This document shows, one piece after another, positions 47,017 through 59,600 of a stretch of DNA of 64,000 nucleotides. Below the pieces are notes generated by a model. The model was not told the DNA's origin and did not search any database. It was given only the letters and a program-made list of their open reading frames with translations. Source of the DNA: Prunella strophiata (Eukaryota > Chordata > Aves > Passeriformes > Prunellidae). The DNA lies in NCBI GenBank assembly GCA_036583965.1, contig JAZBQD010000025.1, positions 16,436,509 through 16,500,508 of the forward strand, read 5' to 3'. Both the position numbers and the translations under genes were made by a program. Numbering within the stretch: position 1 is the stretch's first letter; the number at the start of each line of letters is the position of its first letter.

Positions 47017-47067
<51 letters not shown>
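47017..47067. repeat. 51-base homopolymer T run
   Basis: Fifty-one consecutive T (A on the - strand), preceded by GGTG and followed by CCCC. It could be the A-tail of a retroposed copy on the - strand or simple slippage expansion. The flanking sequence to its right matched nothing I recognise. Confidence 0.9.
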
Positions 47068-48841
47068 CCCCAATTCTCAGTATTAGCCTTTTGGGAGTGT
47101 TCTTGCATTTTAAATTCGAGTGTTAGAAAAATGCCAGTGAGAAACTTTGGCCAAAATCACTTCTCAAGTGGTACAATCTCCTTTCTCCCTTGGGCTGGGA
47201 TTCTGAAAGGAAAGAAGGCATATTCAAATTAGGTTGTGTTCCTGACATCTGCCCCTGCCACCTTATTTTTTTTTTCTAGGAACTTAATGGCTGTGTAAGG
47301 AAATTTCCCCTGGGTTAGGATTTCTTATCAGTCCTGCTTTGTGCAGCATGTGTGTATGGCTCAGGGACACCTTGTTAAGAAAGAAAGTGTCACATACTCA
47401 TTTTGAATCACAACATGTAATGCCTTATGCTGTAAATGTTACTTTGAGTATATCACCTCCTGTGATGACTGTTCCTTGTGGGCTAATGCTGTATTCTGCA
47501 TTACTTATATCCTGTAGTGAACACCTGGCAACAGAGCTGTCAGACCTCACTGCCTGTCAGCCACTGTGTGTGGGTGATGGTAGTTCTACACCCGTGTTCC
47601 TTTGGCAATGCCACTGCAATTCTCTATGTAGGTATTCACATTAAAGGCACATAAAATTGCCAGGGTAGCTAGCCATTGACCTGCTTTGGCATACTGTTCT
47701 TCTCCACCCAGAACTCCACAGCTGGCATCTGAAGTTAAACATGATGTTAAACATACTACAGAAAGAAAATCTCTCATATGAATTGTGCATTGCAGGCATC
47801 TGAGGGAAGTTGTGGGTTTGGAGGCAGGAAATGAGATTAAAGGAAAAAGTCTTTTGGGAGAAAGAAGGAGGTACTGTCCCATGTGCAGTTGAGAGTGTAC
47901 TATGCTGAGCCAGTTCAGTGGCATCCCCCACCTATCTCTGCCCTCTTGGGCCAGAGTGATGGTGAATGGGTATGAGCAAAGGTAATGGAGCATCTTTGTT
48001 AGTTTGTGATGCCTCTGGATACAGAGAGAATGCCAAAGGAGCTCTCAAGTCCTGTGACAGGTATTTTATAATGAATTCAAAGGACCAGTCCCAAGGCAGC
48101 TCACTGCTGCAGGGTTTGTTTCTAGAAATACTGTAGTTCCCAGAGTGGAGATGGTTATTTCTGCAGGAGTGGCAGATGTGGACTAGTTGAACACTGTAAT
48201 TTATTCTGGAAGGGTCTGACTGCAGCTTTCGGCCATTGTGGGTGGCTGTAGAGTGGCTGCAGTGCTGCCTGGACAGCTGTACAGTCACAGGCATGCCCAG
48301 GAGGAGCAGGAGGAGACCAAAGAGCTCTGATGTGGCTGTGAAGAGGAGGGATGGAAATGGGGGAATCCAGGCTGTTCCAGATGCCAGTTGAGATTGCTGT
48401 CAGTCTCACTCAGATTCTTGTATTTATGTCTGTAGCCTCTGATCGTGGATTTGAGTCTGTTCCTAGGCCTGAGATTTGGGGGAGGGAAGTGGGGGAAGCA
48501 GTGGATTGAGAGATGCTCTAATAAAATGGGCTAGTTAAATGTTGTCCTAATATTGTTGACAATTCTGTAAAGTTTCTTTTTATGAAGATTTGTTTTAGAA
48601 GTTTGCTTTTTTTTGACTCCCTCCTTTTTAAAGAGAAAATGTGACACTTGTGAAAAGCTTGTAAGAAAAGCAGTTTCCTTTTTCCTCGATGATAGATCCC
48701 ATACATGGCTCATTAAGGTTGTGAATTTTTATTTTCCTGCCTTGTTTTTAATTAACATTTGTCATTCAGAATAGGATGTGTGAAAATGTTTAAATGGCAA
48801 AGATTTTTTTTTGTGCAATTAACAAAGCTACTGGCAAAAAG

Positions 48842-48847
48842 AATAAA
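48842..48847 (+). terminator. GLYR1: AATAAA polyadenylation signal, candidate GLYR1 3' end
   Basis: Canonical hexamer in 'gaataaaacctttcttgg', followed by T/GT-rich sequence ('tattcttgtggcattttc'). An upstream AATAAA at 48520-48525 is an alternative. Confidence 0.5.
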
Positions 48848-48865
48848 ACCTTTCTTGGTAACAGA

Positions 48866-49800
48866 ATATTCTTGTGGCATTTTCTAAAGCCTGTCAGAGC
48901 TTTCTTGGGGCATTAAGGAAGTATGTGTTCCTCAGAACATCAGAAACTCAGAGCTGCTGAAAACCAAATAATCTGAAAATCGAGTAATCCTGAGAGCACT
49001 TCAGTCATTGCTCAAGCTTGGAACTGTCAGTGAGGCATTACAGAGGATGAGTTTGGATAAATTCCTTGCTCTGTGTGCAGAGGGCTGCATGCATCTGGGA
49101 TTAGAGGAGGATCCTTGGTTTTAATGCTCCGGTGTTGATGACAACTTCTGTTAAGTTTTGGGCAGGGGTATTCATCCTTCTGGCATTTGGGTTTTTTTGA
49201 GTCCAGTGGAAGATTCTTGTCCATCACAGGAGGGTGGAATGAGACGAGCATTAAGGATCCTCTCAACCCCAACCATCCCATGATTCCTGTGAACACTTAA
49301 CTCAGCAGTCAATTGGGTATTCTAAGATACAATCCTTAACTGAAATGTTTACAAGCTCTGAATACTGCTTGTGGATAATCAGACAGTTGGACAGCCGTAG
49401 CTTTTCCTGCCCTGAGGCACGAGGATGAAATGTAGATAATAGTGGGTTTCAGGTGCAGTGAGTTAATAGGTGCCCGAGGAAGCACTCTTTTTGAGCACTG
49501 TCATTAAAAGCAACAGATAAGGAAGTCGAGAGCTGTGCTTGCAGCAGGAACTGGGGCTGTTGGAAGCCTTCCCTATCCTGAAGGATCATTCCCATCTCCC
49601 ACTACCCCCCCCAGGGGCTGGTGTGGTGAAGGTGCTATGCCCTCACCTCTCGTCTCGCTCGCAGTACAACCGTTGTGAAAGGGAACTCACTGACTTCTAT
49701 ACAAAGACCTCACTGCCAGGATAAATGTATTTATTTTAAGAAGTGATGAAACTTCCACGTCTTCACTCATTTGAGTATCCTTACACGCAGCTCGGTTTGA
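48866..49800. other. Intergenic sequence between GLYR1 and ROGDI
   Basis: No gene was recognised. The gap between the probable GLYR1 3' end and the ROGDI CpG-rich block is under 1 kb. Confidence 0.6.
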
Positions 49801-50640
49801 CCCTCGCCGATGTGCCCTCGGCTGGGGGCAGGCAGGTCAGACCTGTCTTGCAGCGGGGCCAGGCTCGGGGGGTGTGCGGGCGATGGTCCCGCCTTGCCTG
49901 ACGTCACGGGCGGGGCCCCGCCCTCGCGGACGGCGGAGGGAGGCGGCGCTGTCCAATCAAGCGTTGCTGGGCCGTGCGCGTGCGGGGTGGCGGGCGGGGC
50001 TGGCGCTGTCGGGATGGCGGCGGCGATGGTGACCCAGGGGGAGCGGACGGTGCTGGTGAGTCGGGCGGGGCGCTCGGCGGGGCTCGGGCGAGCGGCAGCG
50101 GCTTCTCCCTGCGCATGACAGCACTGCTAGGCTCCCTCAAGCTCGTTCTGTGTGGCCGGGCTCGGGCGGAGAGCCGCGGGATGGCGGCAAGGCCGTCCCC
50201 TGCGCCTGGGTCCGGGCCGAGCGCTGTGCCGGGGCTGCCCGGGCCCAGCCCTAGAGCAGCTACCTTGACTGCGAGCGCTGCCGAAGATCCGGCATGCTGT
50301 CGGGCCAGGCTGTCGGGCCCGCGCCCGAGCCCCGTCGCCGCGTGGCTCGGAGGCCGCGGCCTCCTCTCGTCTCGCCCAGCACCGGCGCCCAGGTCTCTCT
50401 ACCACCGCCGCCGCTCCTCCGATGGACCGGGTGGGGGGTGGGTTGGGTGGCAAGGCCGGGGTCGCCCTGCTCCCGGCGCACCGCAAGTGTGTCCTTTGAC
50501 CTTGGTGTCCCGCTGAAGCGTCCCGCACATGGCGGGTGCCCGAGCCGCCCTAGTGAACTGGTTGCAGCGGGGAGGGCGTAGAGCTGGCGTTCACTGCGGC
50601 CTCCCCGGCACGGGATCTCCGAGGAGGAATGAAATGTCCG
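49801..50640 (+). promoter_or_regulatory. ROGDI: CpG-rich ROGDI promoter with consensus CRE
   Basis: A dense GC/CpG block spans the ROGDI first exon. A full palindromic CRE, TGACGTCA, is at 49899-49906. It is followed at once by GC-box sequence (GGGCGGGGCC) and by a CCAAT box at 49953-49957. No TATA box was seen. The layout is that of a housekeeping promoter responsive to CREB/ATF factors; the response is inferred from the motif alone. Confidence 0.7.
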
Positions 50641-53600
50641 GCATGGAGAAGAGGTTCAGAGATCCGTCGGTCTGGATGGAAAGCCACATAGGAAAATGGG
50701 TTTTTCTAATGTCATGGTTTAAAAGAGTATGACCAGCATTCCCCAAAAATACAGCTGTGCAGTGCACAGATGTGCATATAGTGCACACTTGACTTAATCC
50801 AAAATTAATGGGCAGGGGAAAGGAGATTTCTTGCTGTGATTAAAGGGAAGAAAGACACCAATGGGTGTTTTGAGTAGAAACACCTACATGATGCTGGTGG
50901 GTGTTGGAGGTACTAAAGGTATCTGCTGCACCCATGGGATCACTCTTCCTTTGGGAACCTGGAGGAGGGCAAACATAACAGAGTGAAAGAGTTGCAGATC
51001 CTTCTTCTCTCTGGTGACCAGTGACAGGATCTGAGGGAACAGCATAGAGCTGTCAGGGGATGTTTAGGCTGGATATTTGGAAAAGTTTCTTCATTCAGAG
51101 GGTGGTCAGGCACTGGAATAGGCTCCCCAGGGCAGTGGTCACAGCACCCTACCTGACAGGTTTCAGAGAGGTTTTTGACAACACTCTCAGCCACATGGTA
51201 GAATTCTTGGGGCTGTCCTATGTAGAGCCCACACTTGGACTTCATGATCCTTGTAGGTCCCTTCCAGTTAAGAATATTCTATGATCAGTATAATTTCCAG
51301 AAACCCAGAAGAGGATTAAAGGGTCGAAGTCAGTGGTCTTGCACCCATACTGCTTTGAAGGATAACAGGGAATCCTGCCTGGCTTCATTGTGTATGCCTG
51401 CCTTGGATAAATGTTTGCTGAAACAAACCTGACTTTGTCCTACTGGTTGTTGGGATAACTCTTGCATAAGGTGATGACACATCAGTGGGAGGTTGTGTTC
51501 CTCATGGTGAACAGGAACCATCTAGCAGAGAAAACGCAAGCTTAAAGTTGTGAGTTGACCATAGCTTGCCTGTTTTTCTGTGGGCAACCTGCTCAGAACT
51601 CTCCCCATGGAAAAATTCTCTTTTCTTACAGGATGACAAGTGGTAATCTTTTCTTTGTGCCATGCTTGCTTCTGTTCTCCATTTCTTTGATGAACTGCAT
51701 GGGGACTCATGGTTTAACAGGAGCACTAGATGTACTTTGAGAGTCTGCTTTTACAGGCTTCTCTATGGCAGCAGCCAATGGAGGCTCATGGCAGTGAGTC
51801 ATCAGATCCAAACTTGTTTATTACTGAATTTGCCCCAGTGATTGGGAGTCCCCAGCCTGCGTCCCCCCCCATCCCCACCCACCCCCTTTTCAGTTTAATT
51901 TGTTTTGGTATTAGACTGCTATTGCTTGGGGAAATGCTGGGGATGGGGGTGGGGATGCTCATTTTAGTTCTTATCTTTGTTTCTCAACACTTAATTAGCA
52001 ACAAATTTGTCTGCAAATTTATTCAATTTTGTTTGTGCCAGGAGATGGTAATAGATCTCCCTAGCTTTACCTTGGCCCATGGTCTTATTCCCTCCCCTGA
52101 CCTGTTGAGGAAGGGGCAGTGAGGGAGGCTGGGTATGTGTCTGGCAGCCAGGTGAGTCCATCTCAACAGTTTAAAAAGATGCCCCAGTTTTTGATGCAGT
52201 AGTGTTTTTACTTTGCTCTGAAAGTTGCATTCAATTCTAGGTTTTTTGGTACAGTGATTGGTGTACCAAATTGCTTTCCTAAACAAAGTCAGGGCAAGAA
52301 TGAGGACAGTTCATTGGACTGGGGTGGAGAAGTGGAGATGTGGAGACTGAGTGTTTTCAACAAATCAGGAAGAAATCTTCTCTTCTCCTTTATGTAAGCA
52401 GCACAGAAACAACAGTACACTTAGAACTTAAATAATTTTGGCATGTGTCTGAAAGATTTGCTTCCAGTGTTTGATGTCTGTTGATTCCACTGCTATTTTT
52501 CCATGACACAGGAAGAAGAATTTAAATGGCTTTTACAAGAAGAGGTCCATGCTGTTTTGAGACAGCTGCAGGATATTTTGAAGGTGAGGTTAATTTTGTC
52601 TGAGTTTTGTTTGACCTTCTGTGTAAGGAATAGTGATAGGTTTCCCCTGCAGGAAAAAATTATTGGTAGAGGCTACACAGAAAGCTCATCCATGCATGTC
52701 CAGTTCTGTCCCTGGTGCTTGCTTGCCCTCTGCTGTTGAGGACTCACTGTAAAGCTGATTTCCCCAAGATTGTTCTTTACCCTCCACTGAGATCTGCTTT
52801 GAAAAGGCACATGGAGTCAGCCAGACCTATCTGCCAGGCATTTGCCTGAGATATGAGTATTTTCTGGAACAGAGAATCTGAATCTGCCTATAATTCTGAC
52901 GTGTGCTGGTGAAAGCAAGCAACATGGCCTTTAGGTGACAGCTGCTACTTGTGCAGTAATTACTAGCATGCGCTCTCCTTGTTCAAAGTCATCCTTTCCT
53001 CTACATGCCTACTCCTCTGCTGGTACCTGCCCCTTTCAGAGGCCTGATGTGTTCAGCTGAAGCAGATGGACAGTGCTTTCTCACCTTTCTCCAGCCTGAG
53101 CATGTGCTGCAGGTCTGACTCTTTCCAAGCAGCCAGTGGGGAACTGGCCAAAGGGACTTAAGTGCACCGAGAGTGCACTGTGTGTCAGCTGGATCAGTGT
53201 TCAACAGGCCCAGCCCCTTAACACTTTCTGGATTTTGGAGGTTATGGAGTGATGGAAGAGCAGGGCCAAAAATGTGGAGGTGAGGGGCAAGTGTCAGAGC
53301 AGGTGCGAGTGCCATAGTGCTGACTCAGAACCCCAGGACTGGAGTCAATAGCAGGTGACAATAGACTGCAATACCTTTATATATAGTACCCATTTTGAAG
53401 AATTTATTATAGTTTTGAGGGTGAAGTGTGTAAAGGGCAGTCACCAACCAGTATAACCAGATGGAGGGCTGGTGTTCTCTCCACACTTCCTTCTGTGTAA
53501 AGACCAGCTGTGATAAGGGGCAGCACCATGGTGCCTGAGGGTATGCAGAGCTGAGCTGTCCGGTGCTGCTCCTTCTGTGGGCAGCTTGGGGATCCTGCTG

Positions 53601-56600
53601 GCATTACCCAGCTCCAGGGTGTGGGATTTGAAAATGCCTTTCGCTATGGGTTGCATGCACTGAGCCTCCTCCTGGGCTTCAGCAGTCCCGCAGTAGGATG
53701 AAACCCAAGTGCTGTGCTTGGTGGACTTCAGGAGGCTGGCAGAGGTGACTGCTACATATTCAGCCACTTGATGATGTCCACATTATCTTTGTTCCTGGCT
53801 CATGGTGTGCTGGGCCCAGGCAGATGCTGTAGCACTCACTGTGTCCTCTCTTGGGCAGGAGGCCTCCCACCGCTTTGCCTTGCCCACCAGTGGCTCAGGA
53901 GGAGCTGTCAAGCAAGAGAACTTTGTACTAAGCACATCAGGGTAAGTGGTGGTGGTCAGTGGGTCACTTCCCTCTGCAGCAGAGTGCAGCTCCTGGAGGA
54001 TCTCTGGTGAAGGGCTTTGCAGAAGCCCCGTAGAGTAATGGGTTTTCTTTAATAGGAGATTTTGCCTTAAGGAAAACAAACTAGTTCTCATGGCAGGTGA
54101 AGGTAACAGTCTATAGCTGTGCTCCAGGGCCGCCTGAGCCAGCCTTGTGCCATTTCGTGCTGACACCTTTAATCTAGTCAATATTTCCTTACCACATGCT
54201 TGTGTGTTGCCTCAGTGCTGTGAGCAGTTTGCCAAAGAGCATTTTTCTGATTATGACGCAGGGAGTTGCAGTTACTAGACCTGAATTCTGCTCTTGGCTC
54301 AATTTCTGACCCTGAGTATGGAGAAATCTTAACCTTTGTCCTAATCTCCCTAAAATAGCCATAGTAAATCTCCTTAACACAAAGCAAACTGAGGCTTGTG
54401 CAGAAGGTGCTATAGGTGTGCAGTTCTGAAATTGATATCTATTTTTTGATCCTCAGTGTGGCCTTTGGTCTCAATACTGTCAGAGTTCACAAGCTTGTCA
54501 CAAAGCAGTCAACCTTAATCATTAGGACTGTCACATCATTGCAAAGAATCATGCAGTAATTCTGTACTAAGTTTGAACATTGTCTTCTTCAGATCTTAGT
54601 TAAACTTAATTTAGTTTTCACTTGTTGTTGTTGTAAGGTGGATCAGTGTTGATCAAAAGAGTCACTAATATAGTAAAATGTAAGGTATGGCCCAACCAGA
54701 TGCTTCAGTCTTCTCACACTGTTTATTGTACATGAATCATCTTGCAGGACCTTTCAAAGGGTTTGGGGTGTGGAGTTTTTATTTTTTTAAGGTTGTGGGG
54801 TTTTACTTATTTAGGGTCTTTTTTTTCTTGGAATGGGGTGTGGGTTGTAGCTTTCAACTCCTGTAGGAATCATCTAACTGTCAGTAATTAATTTATTGTC
54901 TTGTGCTCGTGCCTGCTAGAGCTGTGTGTAAAAGCAGGCAAATTGTTGACAGGTGATAAATGGAATAAGAATGAGATCAGAAATGAAAGTAATCTTTTAG
55001 GCAGAGCAGTTAGGGTGAGGTGGCCTATAAAGAATATGACTGGAGTTTACCACAGGCCAAGAACTGGGGACTTGAAAGTATGGTAGTGTTCATACCCTGG
55101 GCAGGAGGAGCTGTGCTGGCTGCACAGGACTTGGAGGAGAGGTGTTAGGCTGGCAATTGATAGGTGCCTCTTGTGACATGTGTTGCCCAGATGTTTCCTC
55201 TCATTCCAGCACAGACCAGGTGAAAGGTGTGATGACGCTGCAGGGAGATGCACTGTGTCAAGCTGTGAGTACTTAAAACACTTTTTGCTTTGTATGACAA
55301 GGGGTGGGTGTCACCCTTACCACCCTTTGATCACCTCAGCGAAGGAGGTCACCCTGGTTATGTGTTACCAGTGGTCAGTGTTCTTTGTCAGTTCTTCCTA
55401 ATTGGCCTAGATGTTTCAGCAACCATTGAAATTTATCAAGATCCAGCATCTGACATCCCCTTCTACCGCCACCATGGTGGTGAGTGCTGTAGTCAACTTC
55501 CATGGGGACTACATTCCCTGCCTTTACCACCTTTGTTGTGTAATAACAAGTTGCCTTGGGGACCTTCTGGGCTGAGGTTGTGTGTCCTGCCAAGATCCTG
55601 ATTCACTCAATGCATTTCAACCTGTTCTTTGTATTAATATCTTCCTGTGGAAGCACTGAGGTACTGGCTGTGCCAGGACTGCAGAAGGCAGTTTGCTAGG
55701 ATAGTCAGGAAGAAGGGAATGCAACTGCCAACCCCCATCTTCTGCATACAGGCATTTCTTGCTCTCATGTGTTTGTTTCTTTTTTCAAGGATGTTAATCT
55801 GAAAATGCCCAGAAACAATCAGCTCCTGCATTTTGCATTCCGGGAAGACAAGCAGTGGAAATTGCAGCAGGTACCTGTTGGCTCTAGATGCCCACCCATC
55901 CACAGCCTCAGTGCTCTCTGAGCAGTAACTGTAGTCTTTTGAGAGAGATTGTTATGTCCATTCCACATGAGCTACAATGGTAAAAGCTAAGGGAGGAAGC
56001 AGGTGCAGTTAAATCAGTTAAATTCAGTTGGGGTGCCTGGGTGGGTTCATTCCAGACACACCAGTTGATCTGAAGGCTGTCTGCATAGCAGTCATGATCC
56101 TGTAAAGGAGTGCCTGAGGTGCCTGTGCAGAACTGTCCCATGTCACCAGAAGCTGGCAGGGCAAAGAGCAGCTTCAGGGGCTTTGAGTAGGTTGTTCTCA
56201 TTCTCTTACAGATGCATTTGTTTACACTGAGAACGAATTATTGTGTTCCAGTAGTATGTCTGAGTTCCCTCAGGTAAGGAGTTAAAAGAATGCAGCTATC
56301 CAGAACCAGAATCTCTTTCCCATCGTTTTGCTGGGACATACCTGATTTCAGGACCTGACCTAGTGTCTGAAGACATGGTTTTCCTCAATTACTCTGTCAC
56401 AGCTGAGTAGGTTGGAGGAAAATGGATTCAATGTATTTCCTTGTGCCATAGCTCAGGTTTTTCTAGGTGATGACAGCATTTGGCATTGAGTGCAGTTCCC
56501 AACATCTGCTTTAGCAGTGAAAGCTCTACCTAGTAGCTTTGTAGAATTCTAGAAAATAGTGTACTTGGGATGTTAATACCAAACTTCACTGTGTTTGTTT

Positions 56601-59600
56601 ATGCCTTGCAACAAAGCAAGGAAGTTTTTGTGACAACACTCAGCAGTGCCTCCTCTTTTGTGGCTGTTTTGTATTGCTGCCTGGTTGGTAGATTTCTACC
56701 ACCTTTTATGGAAAACAACTTCCTTTATTTACTTGCATTTTATGTTCTAACGTTGCTCAGATATGGAGTGTGAGTGCCTAAAGGACTGAGTGCAGAAGCA
56801 TTTAAAGTGGTTATATGGTGATCTTTGGCCTGTCTGAATTAAAAATTAGCATTTCAAAGGAGTGTCTTCCCTTAATGAGTGATGACAGTTGGAGTTTTGT
56901 TTTCTCTGGACAAAGTGAAGTCATGGGTAAGAAGTTGTAGTGCAGGCATGTTTTTGAGGAACACAAGTGCAGCCACATAAATTATGAGGAAGTTGATTAG
57001 AAAACAAAGCAAAGTCAAGGGGGAATATGAATGGAGCAAATTATAACAGCGAGGTTGTCATTGCTTGGTTGGGTAGTGCTGCCAGGAGCAGTTTAGGTTG
57101 CTCAGAAGCCTCTAGGAGATGTAAAGGCTGGAGGTGGTGATATTTGGAGATGCCCAAGTACCTGCAGTCTCTCTGCAGTCCGACAGTGGACTTACCATTC
57201 TCTGTCTTCTCTCTGTGACCTCCAGTGCAAGAGCGTTCTAAGAACAGGCCTGTTCTGTGTTCCCTGAGCTCTGCATTAGAAGGAACCAGCGCCAGGTCTG
57301 CACCAGGGAGGCTTCTACAAGGAGGTAGAGCTGGGAGCTGTGACTGCTGGAGGGCATTGTAAATATATCAAACTACAAAGACCCCAAGCTGTGTAGCCTG
57401 TCTCCCAGCAGACACTTCTTGTACAAGCTTCTCTGCTTAGCTATTCCATTTGCACCCTCTAATTTACTCCTTGAGCTTGTTTTTTCCATTTTCATGCTGC
57501 TGCCTGAAATTGAACACAAGTCAGCTTTTCCTGGGGCCTTTCCCTTCCTCTGGTTTGTCCTTGCTTCCATGAAAGCAAGGATACACCTATCAACCTTGCT
57601 TTTATGACTGTGTTCCTCTTGCTTGAGAGGAACTCGTGTCAGCTGTGTCCTGAGTCTGGTCCAGTCCCACACAATGGCACAGCTTCTTGATTCTGGAGAT
57701 GACTCTCAATCCCAACAATTTCACTTTAGAAGGACTCTGGGATACTGACAGAGACACTGTATTAGAAATCAGTGTTTGCTGCTCATTGATGTCATTTGTT
57801 TTGGCTCTGATAGGATGGAATCATTGTTCATGGTGCTAGAGCTGACTGCTGTATGCCATTAGCATTGAGAATTCCTACCAAGTGGTCACGATCAGAGCGC
57901 TCCCAGGATGAGAATGCCTGATGTCACTTCAGGACAGGAGCATTATCTGTACTGACAATCCAGGCTGTAGGTGTCAGACTGTTCTGTATCTCCAGTCCAT
58001 GAGTGGAGAACCCAGTAATGCTTCTGGGCAGCAGTGGTAGGTTCGTGTTAGAAAGTGTCTGACATTTAGACATGGCATTACATTTGAGAAGACACCATTC
58101 TTAAGGTCCGTGAGATAACTGGGGAAACCTTTACTTCCGAGTACATGTTACTACGGAGTGTTTCTTTCATAGGGCTGTATTTGTATCTTTGCAGATCCAG
58201 GATGCTAGAAACCATGTGAACCAAGCCATTTACCTGCTTATGAACAGAGATGTGAACTACCAGTTCAAAACAGGCTTGGAGGTGCTCAAGGTGAGGAGAA
58301 AGCTCCTGATGCTTGGGTAGGAGCATGCATTTTTCTTCCCTCCATTTGTTGTTTTAAACACAGTTAATGCAGATTACTGTCTGAGTCTCTTAGTGGAAAC
58401 AGACTTAATAGTTGTACCCATACGTACCCATGTCAAGAAGTGTCCATGTGACCTCATATTTTATATGAATCTGTACTAGTTTAGCATTAGTAACAGGGCT
58501 GTACATCCTGGTGAACAGTAATCTGAACAGTCAGTGCACTGTTACACACCAGTGATAATGTCTGAGGATATTCCTTGATCTTCTGTGGATGATGTTGTTA
58601 CATAACTTTCTGTTGATCAGTGCTGCAGGCAAGAGCAGCAGTGAGACAACCATCAGTAAACAGAAGATGACAGTACTTGTGATTTACTGAAAATCTGAAA
58701 GTGACTTCTCTCTTGCCAGTAGTATTTTCTGGGGTCTAATACAGAGCAGCTGCTTTGTGGCAGTGAAGCCAAACCTTCTGCTTGAAAATGCTCTCTGAAG
58801 GCAACAGAATTTCAGCTTGCTCATTGGAATTCATCACAACATCAAACATGAGAAAACCCAAGTGGAAGTAAGGGGAGATATTAGTCGTTATACAAAGTGC
58901 CTTCATCTTAGCAGTCATGAGCTCTATAACAGACATGTTGCTGCCCCCTTTTTTTCTGGAAGAGGAAGTCTGCCTGAAGAGCCTATGAACTGTGGTTTCT
59001 GGCAAGATTGGCCTCACACTGAGCTGGTTCTTTTTATCTACTGCCTTGCTCATAGCTGGTTATGAGCAGAGAGAGCCCGTACAGCAGTTGTACCTGTGAT
59101 GTGGGAGTGGGGAGACTAAGAATGCAGCTTGTTTTTTCCTTATTGCCTGTTCTTCTGAAGAGCTGATGATGAGTTGGTTGATGCCTCTGTAGCATCAGTA
59201 ATTGATCTTATGTTGGCTTGGTATTCTTGTCTCTCATCAGTCGCTGGTATTGAGCACTCCTTACCTGTCCCATAAGTCTCTGATGGTGGTAAAAGTTAAA
59301 CTGCATTTATGTGGGAGCTACCCCTTCCCAATAAGTTCCTGAGTTCCTGGAAGGATGAGGGGTAGTGACGGTTCTTGTTTTAACACTTGCAGAAGGCTGT
59401 AGGATTTTGCAGCACTCTGTCCAGTGCTGTCCAGGAATCACACTCAGCAGTGATTCTGTACATTACCTTGTAGCTTATGGATGCTGTGATGTTGCAGCTC
59501 TCCAGAGCCCGAAATCGGCTGACCACTCCTGCCACTCTGACACTACCAGAAATTGCCTCCAGTGGTCTCACAGTAAGTATGTGGTGGTCTAGATCTCTGT

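Larger units (their letters stand above)
45594..48865 (+). other. GLYR1: GLYR1 3'UTR and downstream region
   Basis: No exon was recognised after the TAG at 45591-45593. Candidate polyadenylation signals are ATTAAA at 47640-47645, AATAAA at 48520-48525 and AATAAA at 48842-48847. The 3'UTR could therefore be about 2.1, 2.95 or 3.25 kb. The middle contains a 51-base T run (47017-47067). Confidence 0.5.

Noticed and set aside
59160..59295. ATGATGA followed by CTGA in ROGDI intron 6, as in a C/D box snoRNA
   Set aside because: The flanks do not form a terminal stem and no C'/D' arrangement is evident; short boxes occur by chance.
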